A DNA stretch of 53,793 nt, taken from positions 1-53,793 of the forward strand of contig CAZKSJ010000005.1 in assembly GCA_964555515.1 (NCBI GenBank), in the 5' to 3' direction. This document shows positions 1-9,373 of the stretch, piece by piece. Within the stretch, counting starts at the first letter, position 1; each line of letters starts with the position of its first letter. A program made the translations under genes and the position numbers. A model generated the notes under the pieces. It worked only from the letters and a program-made list of their open reading frames with translations, searched no databases and was not told the origin of the DNA. This DNA is from UBA1388 sp964555515. Lineage in GTDB: Bacteria; Patescibacteriota; Microgenomatia; UBA1400; PJMF01.

Positions 1-561
1 TCTTGATCTATCTTTAGATAATTTATTCTTTCTCTTAACTCTTCTTGGTGGATCAGAGAATAAGTTTATTTTCATAATCACTTTAGAAATAGTTCGACTG
101 CTAATTGAGGGTATATTAAGCTCACCAGCATATTCATCTAAAAAGATCTTGAGTTTTCTTTCTCCAATGTTGCCATGCTGCTCTCTAAACTCACGAATAA
201 ACTGAACTAATCTCCAATCAGTCGTCATCTGTCTAACTCTCTTGGGACGAGTCTTCTTAGGTACCAGTGATAACAGAGCTTTTCCAGATTCTTCATACTT
301 TCTTTTCCAGTCATACAAGGTAGATTTGCCAATCTTGAATGCTTGAATAGCTGATTTGTAGCCATATTTGTAGTAGTGATCTAGCACGTGGAGTCTAAAC
401 TTGGCAGGATCTGATTTATCAAAGTTAAGTGAGTTTTCAAGTGTCTTCATCAACCAATCATACTGATTGTTATATGAAAACAACTCAATATTTCGTCTAA
501 TCCCAACTCCTTGTTTAACTTTCACGACTATCTTTCCATTCCGGAAAGTATCGTGCGACAT
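1..561 (-). CDS. Transposase/integrase-type protein, N-terminal part (runs off left edge)
   Basis: An open frame enters from the left edge and reads 187 codons without a stop, so only the N-terminal part is visible. The ATG at 561 directly follows an in-frame TGA; a second ATG at 450 is an alternative start. Around residues 55-95 there is a helix-turn-helix region with a GKSTLYDWKRKYEESGK segment, the layout of transposase DNA-binding domains that precede a DDE (rve) catalytic core. A very basic stretch (KKTRPKRVR) follows, then FIREFREQHGNIGERKLK, typical of the second HTH-like segment of IS481/IS3-type transposases. The catalytic domain would lie outside the window. It is AT-richer than its neighbour and divergent from it. 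The family is inferred from motif pattern; no terminal inverted repeat is visible. Confidence 0.7.
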   Translation of the reverse strand, partial: MSHDTFRNGKIVVKVKQGVGIRRNIELFSYNNQYDWLMKTLENSLNFDKSDPAKFRLHVLDHYYKYGYKSAIQAFKIGKSTLYDWKRKYEESGKALLSLVPKKTRPKRVRQMTTDWRLVQFIREFREQHGNIGERKLKIFLDEYAGELNIPSISSRTISKVIMKINLFSDPPRRVKRKNKLSKDRSR

Positions 562-636
562 TCAATTTTGTACTGTAACATCTAGCCTCGCTTCCCCAAC
601 CCCTCCCCACCCTAGCGCCGAAAGGCCTTTCATGAC

Positions 637-642
637 TATAAT
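637..642 (+). promoter_or_regulatory. -10 box TATAAT, leaderless start of the 1400-aa gene
   Basis: A perfect TATAAT lies 6 nt before the ATG at 649, so transcription would begin at or next to the start codon. No ribosome binding site can fit. The -35 region has no good match. Confidence 0.6.
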
Positions 643-648
643 GAAGTC

Positions 649-3600
649 ATGGCCGATGACATAAATCCTTCCCCAGCAGGACAGGTGGGTGGGGTGGATC
701 CCACCCTCACCCCACTCGATGAAGTGAAACGACTGGGGTTGTACCCCAAGTCTGAGCCCGATGCCCTCACTGGCCTGATGGCGCGCCTTAAGGAAGTGAC
801 GCGCCCGGACGGACTCATTAATGGCCAAAAAGTGGTTGTTAAACTCCTGGGCGAATCGCAGCCGAGGGAGCTGACTACTGAAACTGGGTTGCCCAACCAG
901 TTTTCTCCTGAAGAACGAAAGAACTTGTTGTTTGCCAGCGATGTGGCTTCGTTGACTGGGGGCATTGCCAAAACCACCTACGAGATTACCAAGCACGAAG
1001 GCTTGAGCCGCTACGAGGCCGGCACTGACGACCAAGCGATACTGAAAGAAATTGCCCTGGTGGCTGATCAAAATGCAATTGATGAAAAATTAGTCATCAA
1101 AAACATGGGTCTGATAACGCGAAATTTGTCTGCTTTCCAATCTATTTTAGTTGTTCATTTGTTTGGTCAGGCTAGAAATTCAGGTACGCCAGGTCTAATA
1201 ACTCCCGCGGGTAGTGCTGACAGTAATGAGGATGAGGCCAAAGCTGAAGAAGAAGAAAAAAAGGCCATTGTGGCTGGCGTAGAGGCGTGGTTGGCAGATC
1301 AAGACACTGCGGAAGGAGGAGGGGCTGAAGACGCCGAAGAAGGTGAAGAGGGAAAAGCTGAAGACGAGGATGCTGAAATCAAGGAGGGAGAGGAAGGAAA
1401 GACCGAAGATGAGAATGCTCAAGTTGGAGAGGAAGACACTGGGGTTGGGGAGGAAAAAGCAGCAGAAGCTGATGAAAAACCCACTCTTGAGGAAGACCAG
1501 CAACCCACCACTACATCCGCCGCCCCCACACCGCCCACGCCAGATTTTCAACACGAAATCAATTGGGCATACCAACACGCCTTGTTTGAATTGTTTGGCG
1601 CACATGGCATTTATGTCAATTTGCTAGATGACCAACCAACGCTCCAAGCACAACTCAATGAGTTGCAGCGCTACATCTATCAAGAAATCTCAACTGACTT
1701 GGGTAGCTACTCGGATAAAGAATTACTTCGTTTTTATATTAGCAAACAACTTCGAAATGATTATCTCCCCACTCTTTACAAAAAAATCAATCTTAATGGC
1801 GAGTTTGGCAAGCGACTGAATAATTTTTACAATTCTCTGGGTAGACACTATGAGCAAGCAGAAGGCGCGGCTAAAAAACAGCAGCTGCAGGCCAGTTTGC
1901 AAACTGTAGGCGCCGTGAGCAGCACCAATACCGAGGTGGTTAGTCGCAAAGCAGACGCTAAGCAACTTTTTTCCACTACCCTTCTCTCCACCATCAATGC
2001 CGATAATCAAATTTTGCTCCAATCTGTGACCGCCACTCTAGATTCCATGCTCATGGTTTACGGCATTGCCGAAACAACCAACTTGATCATGAGCATCAGG
2101 CCTGAGTGGCTGGAAATGTCGTTTGGACTGCCTGGGGGAAGTTTGACTGCCTCCAATGCCGATCGTTTCCGGTCGCTCTTAAGCAGCTATGCGCAAGTCA
2201 GGATGAGCAGCTTGGCCAGAGTCTCTGTCTTGCCCGAGCAGGGTATGGCTGGCATGGGTGGTTTACCCGCTCAAGGCGCCGATTACACGAAGATTACTCA
2301 AGAAGAATATAGCCACAGGCTTGAGCCAATTGTTTCCACTAGAGAAGTCATTAAAAACAATAGTACTGATGGATCGGGTGACTTGGTGGCTGAGGCGATT
2401 GCGCCGAGCGCTATGCATCAAAAAGTGCAAAAATCTTTAGCCTTACTAGAAAGCGCCTGGAAAGCTCACACCCCAGAGGAGCAGTTGGCGATCTATCTAT
2501 ACTATGACATTCCCGTCCCCCCTCTCATCAAAGTTCAGTTTGAGAAAGACGGTAAACTTAGTCCCACCGATTCTTTACCACTGGTCTTTAACTTTTTAGA
2601 CTACGAGCAATTTGATCCAGACAGAACTTTCCTGAGAGAACAGTTGGTGCCCTACATCATGCGGCTCAAGGGCAAAGTGTTTAGGGTGGGACTCAGTCCA
2701 TTACTCACTAGTGAGGGTAGAGAAATTTTCGATTATTCTTCCTCTGAGGAATATGTAGAGAAAGTGGCAGAAGCAAAGTCAGCGCTGGCGGTAAGCTCAG
2801 TCGCTCAACTCGACCCAGAGCAACAAAAACGAGTGGTGCAGGAGTTGGGATACAAAGACGTGGAGGAGTTTTACCAAGCGCACAATCAGGTGGTGCAGCT
2901 AGAAGAGCGCGCGCGGGCAGACGGCAGCACGGTGGTGGTAACTACGGTTAGTTTCCAAGTGGCAGCGGGACTGCCTAGCGCCATGCAAGTGGCATTGGTC
3001 CAAGACGAACTGAGGGCCACAGAGTCCGAGAAAACTGACTTGGGCGGCGTGATTGATCAAATTAGAACCGGTGACGCGAGTGTTGTTGGTGGTTCTGATC
3101 AATTTACTGGGGGAAGTGGAGGAGTTGGGGGGCTGCTGGCTAATAGTCTTAAAAATTATGCTTCTAAAAAATTAACTCAAAACGCTGCTCAAAAGGGAGC
3201 GATGGTGGCCTTGTCCAAAGCCGGTTTGAAAGCCATACCCGTTGCTGGCGCAGCCCTTACGGTCGGCGCGGCAGTACTCCAAAACAAACACCTCAGAGAA
3301 ATGGCAGCTGCCCTAACCACTTATGGCCTCGCTCAAACCGTCTTTGCTCTTTCTACCTTGGGTGGCATGGCGGGATTTTTCATTGGAGGGGCGCTTGGTT
3401 TTCTAGCAGGCGGGCCAGCTGGGGCTTTTGCCGGAGGCTTAGCAGGCGCCCACGTTGGCGCTCAAATTGTGCCATGGCAGTGGGGGAGCGATTATGGCTT
3501 CTCCCCTCGTCGCCCTCCCTCATTGGGAGACATGCTTTCTACGGAACAACCATACAGTACCTCTGAGCCCGGCATGGAAACCCTAAGAAGTAGTGCCAAC

Positions 3601-4851
3601 GCTGGTGGCGGCATGTCACCTCTCAATGTCAACATTCCCGCTCCTGAAACCATGAACATCAACCTACCTGGTGGCACATCTGGTTTGGGGGCTGGAGAGA
3701 CTGTGGGTGCCGGCGAAGCTGCAACTGCAGGCAAGGTTGCTGCCGCCGCCAAAGCTGGCGCTGGCTTAGGCTGGGGACTAAGTTGGCTGAATGGGATGTC
3801 TATCGCCACCTTGTCGCCACTAATTGGCACCGTGGGTATCATGACGCTCACCACGACAACTATCTTGGTGTTGGTTGGCGCCCTCATCGTGCCAGTGCCA
3901 ACCAGAGATTCTGGCAGAAGGACGGAAGATCCTAATGATATTTCTGGGTCACAATTTGCAGACATAACCAAAACACCCTCAACAACTCAGATTGAAAACA
4001 ATACTCCCACTGAAGTAACCTATACAATTGAAATCGAACCAATTGGAAATTTTTCGATTGAAATTTTAAGTGTCGAAGACAAATTTTCGGGCTTGGGCAC
4101 AGTTGATCCAGACGTCCTTCCCATTTCTCCTGTCAACGCCGCTTCTTTCCCCTCTGGGCAAATAGATGATGCTGTATCAGTTGACTATACAGTCACGTTA
4201 GGAGAAAACACCACTGACGCACTGATTGTTAATACGGTGAAAGTGTGGTTCAAGGCAATAGACGCAAATGGGTTTCTTGTTTCTTACGAAGAATTAGCCA
4301 TTGCTTCAGCAAGTGTTAAGGTGGGCAACCCCAAGTTGGGCTGTTGGCCAACTTCTGGATCTCTGTCTCAATTACCTTATGATGATGATCCCAACAAATC
4401 TTTGTCCCACAATTGGTTGGGGGGAGAAAAGGTCGAATCTGATGCTTTTGACATTGCTGCAGTTTTAGGAACAAAAGTTTTTACTCCATTTGAAGGAGAT
4501 GTGTGTAAAGGAACCTTTGACGCATTGGGATATGGAAACTATGTAAAGCTCAGCTTTAAATTGGGGGATTCTCCGCTAGTTCTCATCTTCGCTCATCTTA
4601 ATGAGATCTATTTAACAGATGATTACTATTGTACTCGCCAACAAAAACACGTTCTTCCTGGCCAACAAATTGGAACCGTAGGCAAGTCTGGGAATAGCAG
4701 TGGACCCCATCTCCATTATGAGTTACAAGCAAATTCTGCAGGTATTAGGCTAAAAGATATAATCATTGATGGTTCTCTCACAGTTAAGCAGGCGATCGCC
4801 GCTCGCAACAAGGATGGAAAGTGGTTGCCCGTCTACTCCTGTTTTGAATAG
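649..4851 (+). CDS. Large membrane protein with degenerate M23 peptidase domain (type IV secretion-like locus)
   Basis: A 1400-residue protein. Residues about 194-284 are a very acidic E/D/A/G-rich stretch followed by a Pro/Thr linker. Residues about 890-944 are glycine/alanine-rich hydrophobic segments and about 1055-1085 form another membrane segment. An extracytoplasmic beta-rich region follows, and the C-terminus (about 1255-1390) is an M23/LytM-like domain with FAHLNE and SGPHLHYEL. The first metal-ligand motif of M23, HxxxD, reads SDAFD, so the His is replaced and activity is doubtful. It heads a run of same-strand genes ending in PrgI, TraC-like and VirB4 proteins, so I infer it is the wall-spanning or VirB6-like membrane part of that apparatus. 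The start follows the leaderless promoter. The membrane topology and VirB6-like role are inference. Confidence 0.75.
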   Translation: MADDINPSPAGQVGGVDPTLTPLDEVKRLGLYPKSEPDALTGLMARLKEVTRPDGLINGQKVVVKLLGESQPRELTTETGLPNQFSPEERKNLLFASDVASLTGGIAKTTYEITKHEGLSRYEAGTDDQAILKEIALVADQNAIDEKLVIKNMGLITRNLSAFQSILVVHLFGQARNSGTPGLITPAGSADSNEDEAKAEEEEKKAIVAGVEAWLADQDTAEGGGAEDAEEGEEGKAEDEDAEIKEGEEGKTEDENAQVGEEDTGVGEEKAAEADEKPTLEEDQQPTTTSAAPTPPTPDFQHEINWAYQHALFELFGAHGIYVNLLDDQPTLQAQLNELQRYIYQEISTDLGSYSDKELLRFYISKQLRNDYLPTLYKKINLNGEFGKRLNNFYNSLGRHYEQAEGAAKKQQLQASLQTVGAVSSTNTEVVSRKADAKQLFSTTLLSTINADNQILLQSVTATLDSMLMVYGIAETTNLIMSIRPEWLEMSFGLPGGSLTASNADRFRSLLSSYAQVRMSSLARVSVLPEQGMAGMGGLPAQGADYTKITQEEYSHRLEPIVSTREVIKNNSTDGSGDLVAEAIAPSAMHQKVQKSLALLESAWKAHTPEEQLAIYLYYDIPVPPLIKVQFEKDGKLSPTDSLPLVFNFLDYEQFDPDRTFLREQLVPYIMRLKGKVFRVGLSPLLTSEGREIFDYSSSEEYVEKVAEAKSALAVSSVAQLDPEQQKRVVQELGYKDVEEFYQAHNQVVQLEERARADGSTVVVTTVSFQVAAGLPSAMQVALVQDELRATESEKTDLGGVIDQIRTGDASVVGGSDQFTGGSGGVGGLLANSLKNYASKKLTQNAAQKGAMVALSKAGLKAIPVAGAALTVGAAVLQNKHLREMAAALTTYGLAQTVFALSTLGGMAGFFIGGALGFLAGGPAGAFAGGLAGAHVGAQIVPWQWGSDYGFSPRRPPSLGDMLSTEQPYSTSEPGMETLRSSANAGGGMSPLNVNIPAPETMNINLPGGTSGLGAGETVGAGEAATAGKVAAAAKAGAGLGWGLSWLNGMSIATLSPLIGTVGIMTLTTTTILVLVGALIVPVPTRDSGRRTEDPNDISGSQFADITKTPSTTQIENNTPTEVTYTIEIEPIGNFSIEILSVEDKFSGLGTVDPDVLPISPVNAASFPSGQIDDAVSVDYTVTLGENTTDALIVNTVKVWFKAIDANGFLVSYEELAIASASVKVGNPKLGCWPTSGSLSQLPYDDDPNKSLSHNWLGGEKVESDAFDIAAVLGTKVFTPFEGDVCKGTFDALGYGNYVKLSFKLGDSPLVLIFAHLNEIYLTDDYYCTRQQKHVLPGQQIGTVGKSGNSSGPHLHYELQANSAGIRLKDIIIDGSLTVKQAIAARNKDGKWLPVYSCFE

Positions 4852-4872
4852 AATATCAACTAATAAAAAAAT

Positions 4873-5889
4873 ATGCTGTTAATTCAACCAACCCCCAGCA
4901 AACAAGCCCCTTTACCACCATGGGCAAAGTATTTGGTAGCCACAGTGGTTATTTTATTAATTACATCTTTAATCTTGAAATTTTTAACTCCTAAAAAAGC
5001 TGAGGTGCAATCACTGATGCAGACCAATTTTGACGGAACACAGAGCGCATTTGAAAAAGTCAGTTTTGTCGGTGTGGCTCCACAAATTCCAAACCAGCTG
5101 CCTACAGCCATCGCAACTCCGGCAAATATTAATTCATCCGAAGTGATTCAAAATCTAGCCCAAACATACAACCTCGTTGAGACCACGTCACAAACTGAGA
5201 ATTCTTGGGAATGGGAAAATGACGTGTATAAACTCATTTTTATAGAAAGCCAAAATCAAGTTTCGCTTGGGAGCAATGTGCCACTCAAGACTCGAGATAC
5301 CACCACATCTGCTCTGCCAACAACCGATTCATCGGTGATGGCTGCCAAGGAAATTATCTCCCAAGCAGGTTTGAGTAATTACTTGGAAGATTTTTCTAGT
5401 CAGGTTGAGTTTTTAATGAGCGAAGGTGGCGGAGAAGGTGTAACAACCGACGCTCAATCAGCAAATTTTATAAGGGTAATATTTTCACAATCTATTGCTG
5501 GTTACCCCTTGGTTTTTGAATCTGGCAGCAAAAGCGTCGCAACCGTGCTCTTGGACACAAACTACGATCTTATTGGTTTTGAAATCAATTTGGGGGTGGT
5601 AAATTTACAAAGGCAAAATAACTTCCAAACAATCACTATTAATCAGGCCTTAAGTCAAATTAACAGGGGACAGGCCAGCATTGTACATTCGTTATATTTG
5701 GGTTTTGGCACAAATTCCTTACAAAAAATTGCTCGCGCTACTTTAAACGAGGTTAATGTTGAATATTGGCTTGACCCAAATATAAACAGCGCGGTTCCAT
5801 ATTATAGATTTTCAGGACTTCTCATCAATGACAGTGGTCAAGAATTTGAGGGTTCCATTATTACCCCAGCAATTCACACCAATTTTTAA
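4873..5889 (+). CDS. Single-pass membrane protein of unknown function
   Basis: A 338-residue protein that I do not recognise. Residues about 19-40 form one transmembrane helix (YLVATVVILLITSLILKFL) after a short proline-rich cytoplasmic N-terminus. The remaining ~300 residues would be outside, rich in N, Q, S and T, with no cysteine motif or catalytic signature that I can see. It begins 21 nt after the 1400-aa gene and precedes the PrgI gene on the same strand, so it probably belongs to the same apparatus as an exported accessory subunit. The start ATG is the first in frame and has only an A-rich run upstream, with no clear ribosome binding site. Confidence 0.65.
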   Translation: MLLIQPTPSKQAPLPPWAKYLVATVVILLITSLILKFLTPKKAEVQSLMQTNFDGTQSAFEKVSFVGVAPQIPNQLPTAIATPANINSSEVIQNLAQTYNLVETTSQTENSWEWENDVYKLIFIESQNQVSLGSNVPLKTRDTTTSALPTTDSSVMAAKEIISQAGLSNYLEDFSSQVEFLMSEGGGEGVTTDAQSANFIRVIFSQSIAGYPLVFESGSKSVATVLLDTNYDLIGFEINLGVVNLQRQNNFQTITINQALSQINRGQASIVHSLYLGFGTNSLQKIARATLNEVNVEYWLDPNINSAVPYYRFSGLLINDSGQEFEGSIITPAIHTNF

Positions 5890-6242
5890 CACCAACTTAA
5901 CTGCCTGATTTTTCATACTCCCGATGGGATAGTTTTTTACGAAGTTGGAAAAAAATTAAAAGTTGAATAATACTAATCAAAATTGTGTAGATGTTGTTGT
6001 TTGTGCGATTGTTGTCCCACTTAAAAAACACGCTTCTGTTTCTAACTCAAAAATTTGCTGAAAAAACATCTTTCTTCTTTAAGAGCAAACAATTATGTTT
6101 CTCACCACATGCGCCTATCAACCAATCATGCTAAGATGGTGTTTAAGCAATCGATAGACATTGCTAATTTAGTGTGTGGCGAATCCTGCCCAAGGATATT
6201 CTGGGCTAACCCCGCGCAAGCGCGGTTGGCCGTAAAAAAAAT
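5890..6242 (+). other. 353-nt intergenic region with a GC-rich hairpin just before the PrgI start
   Basis: No convincing gene. The region is AT-rich up to about 6180. At 6204-6231 a strong hairpin pairs GGCTAACC/GGTTGGCC and GCGC/GCGC around a 2-nt AA loop, with a 2-nt CC bulge in the left arm. It is followed by an A-run and the ATG at 6243. The run after the stem is A, not T, so it is not an intrinsic terminator for the plus strand. If transcribed it would place a stable stem about 11 nt before the start codon. TGCTAAGAT near 6128-6136 could be an extended -10. Confidence 0.5.
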
Positions 6243-7442
6243 ATGAAAGAACATCCCATCCCACAAGACATCACCGGCTATCGTTTCCACATTGTGGGCA
6301 GCATGACTCTCAAGCAATTTGGTGAAGTGGGAGTTGGGGTTTTGTTGGCTGGCCTAGTCTATTCCACCAACTTGATTAACGTCATTAAGTTTCCCATCAT
6401 GTTTATCTTGTTTGCCCTAGGCATCATTGCTGCATTCCTGCCACTTGGCGAAAGACCGCTTAGTCATTGGCTAACTACCTTCTTTCGCATTCTTTACAAG
6501 CCCACTCAGTTTTTCTGGAAAAGAGCGGACAATGTTCCGGATGTGTTTTTATTTAAACCTAGAGCCGAAGTGCGCATTCAGTACAAAGAGCTCGACCTCT
6601 CTCCCGCTAGAAGACAAAGAATTAAGGAATTTTTATCTAGCTCGCACGAGAAAGATTTTGACGAAACAGACTTCTCACCAGAGGAACAGCAGCAGATGAT
6701 GGGCATTTTGTCGTTGTTTGGGACCCAGTTGCCGCGCATCAACACTTCTCATCGCCGCTCTCTTTCCAAACCAATGCTTCAAGTAAGAATTAGGGAAATG
6801 CGCGCCACACCCAACCCATCGCTTGATTTGAGCGGACTAGATGATGACAAAGCTGACCTAAGCCAGCCCAATAGGGATTTGGCCAAAGTGGATGTGTTTC
6901 AGCTCTCTCCAGACCTACCCACAATTGACGACGGTCGAGATGGTTTTAAAAAGTCATATTTAGAAACCGAAGCGGTCGCCCAAAGTATTGCTGTGCCTGA
7001 ACAAAATCCAGTTAAGATTGAGTCGTCAACCAAAGAGGAGCTTGAGGAAGCTGCCAAACCCAAGCACGACCAAGATGACCACCGAGTGTTCATTGAAACC
7101 AAAACCAAACCCGCACAGGAATCAAATACAAAAACCGAAAAGGGGCAGTTTAATGCCAAGCTGCCTTTCCCGAGCAAACCCACCGAGCCAAATAAGCTGG
7201 TGGGCATGGTGCTTACCCCAGACAACGAATTGGTTCCTGGGGCAATTGTGGAAATTCGCACCAAAGATGGCAAAATTGTGCGAGCAATCAAAACCAATGC
7301 TTTGGGCCAATTTTTTGTGACCACCGCTCTCAAAAAAGGAGACTATGTGGTTGAAGTAGAAAAGGAAGGTTTTTCTTTCAAACCCTTTTCCGTACAACTC
7401 AAAAACAACATTGTTGATCCTTTAGAAGTAAGAAGTGAATGA
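6243..7442 (+). CDS. PrgI family protein with C-terminal carboxypeptidase-regulatory-like domain
   Basis: A 399-residue protein. The N-terminus (HPIPQDITGYRFHIVGSMTLKQF) and two membrane helices at about residues 23-63 match the PrgI family, the small inner-membrane subunit found before VirB4 in type IV secretion systems of Gram-positive type. A charged linker of ~200 residues follows. The C-terminus (about 317-394) has the pattern of a carboxypeptidase-regulatory/CnaB-like beta-sandwich: VGMVLTPDNELVPGAIVEI, NALGQFFVTTALKKGDYVVE. Canonical PrgI proteins are ~110-150 aa, so this is a fusion. It precedes the TraC-like and VirB4 genes, the usual order. A hairpin ends 11 nt before the ATG and no ribosome binding site is seen. 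Confidence 0.85.
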   Translation: MKEHPIPQDITGYRFHIVGSMTLKQFGEVGVGVLLAGLVYSTNLINVIKFPIMFILFALGIIAAFLPLGERPLSHWLTTFFRILYKPTQFFWKRADNVPDVFLFKPRAEVRIQYKELDLSPARRQRIKEFLSSSHEKDFDETDFSPEEQQQMMGILSLFGTQLPRINTSHRRSLSKPMLQVRIREMRATPNPSLDLSGLDDDKADLSQPNRDLAKVDVFQLSPDLPTIDDGRDGFKKSYLETEAVAQSIAVPEQNPVKIESSTKEELEEAAKPKHDQDDHRVFIETKTKPAQESNTKTEKGQFNAKLPFPSKPTEPNKLVGMVLTPDNELVPGAIVEIRTKDGKIVRAIKTNALGQFFVTTALKKGDYVVEVEKEGFSFKPFSVQLKNNIVDPLEVRSE

Positions 7443-7495
7443 TTTCTTGCAGACCAGAAAGAAACAAGATAAGATGATCTAATCAACACCACATT

Positions 7496-9313
7496 ATGCC
7501 TGCCGACATTATCAGCTCCACCACGCAACAATTCTTAGATATTCACGACATTACAAACAATTTTGTGATCATGAAAGATGGCACTGTTTCGGTGATTTTG
7601 ACCGTTGATGCCATGAATTTTGGCTTACTTGCAGAAGAAGAACAAGACGCAATTATGTATGCCTATGCGGGCTTACTCAATTCGCTCAACTACCCTATTC
7701 AAATTTTAATCCATTCACAAACAAAAGACGTCACCGTCTATCTTCAGCTCTTAAAAGATCAAGAAGAGGGGGCGGCTTCAGACACCATGCGCCGCAGAAT
7801 TAGACAATATAGAGAGTTTGTGGGCAACCTGATTCATGAGCGCAATGTGCTTGATAAAAAGTTTTACGTGACCATTCCCGCCACAGCACTTGAGTTGGGC
7901 ATTGCAGGCGCGTCTGGAATTTTACCCGGTCAGAACAAGTTTGACATTTCACAAATTGAAAGATCTGTATTATTGGAAAAGGCCCAAAATTTGTTGGATC
8001 CAAAACGCGATCACCTTATTTCGCAGTTTGCCAGAATTGGCCTATTTTCGAGGCAACTTACTACTCAAGAAATTATTCAGCTTTTCTACGTCCGCTACAA
8101 CCCAGAAGCAATTGAGGGGCAACAAATTGCTGAAAGCAGAAGTTACACCGCGCCATTAGTACAAGCTAGTATTCAAGAAAGTGCCATGAGTGATAATTTA
8201 ACCAATCTTCCCCCTTCTGCTGCCAATAGTGGCGTGGAAAACATGCCTTCAGGCTCAACGTTTTCCAGCACCACTGGCGCGACTTCATCGGAACCAATGC
8301 CCACAACCATCCCTACTGAGCCGATTGCGCCAAGTCTTACCAACGAAGCGAGCAATCCCGACGCGATGAATCAGGCACCAATTGGCGAGCCACTTGCCAC
8401 ACCAACTCCACCAACTTCCGGGAGCGCCGAAGCTGCTTCAGCCCTAACACAGCCCGCACCGACAGCTCAATTTACAGAGCAAGTAGGTGAGTTGTTGGTG
8501 AGCCATGTTGCTGGGGATGCTGCCCCATCGTCATTCTCGTCTACCCCGCCGTCGGTTCCAGAGGAGAACCCACCCGCCCCTTCTCTCCAAACCCCAATGG
8601 AAAAAAATCTTGTGGAGCCGCCGTCGTCAAATCCTGGTTCCCCAAACACACCCCCTTCGCATGAGGCAGCAATTCCAGCCCCAGCTCCCACAACTCCAGA
8701 GACAGCGACTTTAATGGGTGCGGCTGGTGGCGCAGATCAGCCGAATAACTCCGCCCCACCATCCACCACAACTATGGGTGAAGCGTCATCCCCTAGTGGT
8801 GTAACAACACCTGATGTTAAATCCGTTCAGGATGATCTGGATGCGGCGTTAAAATCTTTGGGCCAAGAACCTGTGGTGGGAAACGCAGTGCCCCCTGCGC
8901 CCCCCGTACCAGAGGCAGCAACCACTGCGACGGCTGACTCAACGCTTGATTCAACACCCAATTTGACAACCGCACTCAACAATGAGTCAACAATTGAGTC
9001 GCCGTCCGAGCAATCACCTGAGTCATCACCTGAGTCTTCGTCTTTGCCCAAGTCTTTGCCCGAGTCGCCGACCAATTTTTCGGCTGACCTTTTGTCTGAG
9101 TCGCCGTCCGATGCTTCGGATAGTCCACCAACCAACTCGCCAATCAGTTCATCGACAAATCCGCCAATGAACCAGTCGCTAGAATCGGCTGCCACAGAGT
9201 CGGCGGCTTCAAAACCAACAACCATTGCGCAATCAACTCAACAAGACATAGCCTCTAGTCCTGCTGATAGTGCAGATGAGTTGCCACCACTGCAACCGTT
9301 GCCAGAAATTTAG
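7496..9313 (+). CDS. TraC-like (VirB4 N-terminal domain-like) protein with long disordered tail
   Basis: A 605-residue protein. Residues 1-225 resemble the N-terminal domain of TraC/VirB4 ATPases, which in this lineage is often a separate protein: FLDIHDITNNFVIMKDGTVS, then NYPIQILIHSQTKDV and a helical RRRIRQYREFVGNLI. No Walker motif is present, so it is not an ATPase. Residues 226-605 are low complexity, dominated by P, S, T, A and E, with degenerate ESP/SPE repeats near 490-530. It sits 53 nt after PrgI and 90 nt before VirB4. I infer it pairs with the VirB4 below at the cytoplasmic base of the secretion apparatus. The domain assignment is from pattern and context. Confidence 0.75.
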   Translation: MPADIISSTTQQFLDIHDITNNFVIMKDGTVSVILTVDAMNFGLLAEEEQDAIMYAYAGLLNSLNYPIQILIHSQTKDVTVYLQLLKDQEEGAASDTMRRRIRQYREFVGNLIHERNVLDKKFYVTIPATALELGIAGASGILPGQNKFDISQIERSVLLEKAQNLLDPKRDHLISQFARIGLFSRQLTTQEIIQLFYVRYNPEAIEGQQIAESRSYTAPLVQASIQESAMSDNLTNLPPSAANSGVENMPSGSTFSSTTGATSSEPMPTTIPTEPIAPSLTNEASNPDAMNQAPIGEPLATPTPPTSGSAEAASALTQPAPTAQFTEQVGELLVSHVAGDAAPSSFSSTPPSVPEENPPAPSLQTPMEKNLVEPPSSNPGSPNTPPSHEAAIPAPAPTTPETATLMGAAGGADQPNNSAPPSTTTMGEASSPSGVTTPDVKSVQDDLDAALKSLGQEPVVGNAVPPAPPVPEAATTATADSTLDSTPNLTTALNNESTIESPSEQSPESSPESSSLPKSLPESPTNFSADLLSESPSDASDSPPTNSPISSSTNPPMNQSLESAATESAASKPTTIAQSTQQDIASSPADSADELPPLQPLPEI

Positions 9314-9324
9314 ACAAAGTGTTT

Positions 9325-9373
9325 AGCCAATACCCCCTAACTTTGGATCAGCTCAAGTAAGGGGGTATTGGCT
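9325..9373 (+). promoter_or_regulatory. 14-bp inverted repeat overlapping the virB4 -35 element
   Basis: Arms 9325-9338 (AGCCAATACCCCCT) and 9360-9373 are perfectly complementary, with a 21-nt loop. The repeat lies just past the TraC-like stop codon. There is no T-run after the right arm, so a simple intrinsic terminator is unlikely. The right arm contains the TTGGCT -35 of the next promoter, which suggests an operator or an attenuating hairpin. Confidence 0.6.

Noticed and set aside
467..664. Small plus-strand frame of 65 codons
   Set aside because: It lies opposite the transposase start and across the promoter and start of the 1400-aa gene; no ribosome binding site and no sensible protein pattern.
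3492..3971. 159-codon minus-strand frame inside the 1400-aa gene
   Set aside because: Antisense shadow of a Gly/Ala/Pro-rich coding region.
6055..6246. 63-codon plus-strand frame before the PrgI gene
   Set aside because: TTG start, runs through the GC-rich hairpin, overlaps the PrgI ATG, no recognisable pattern.
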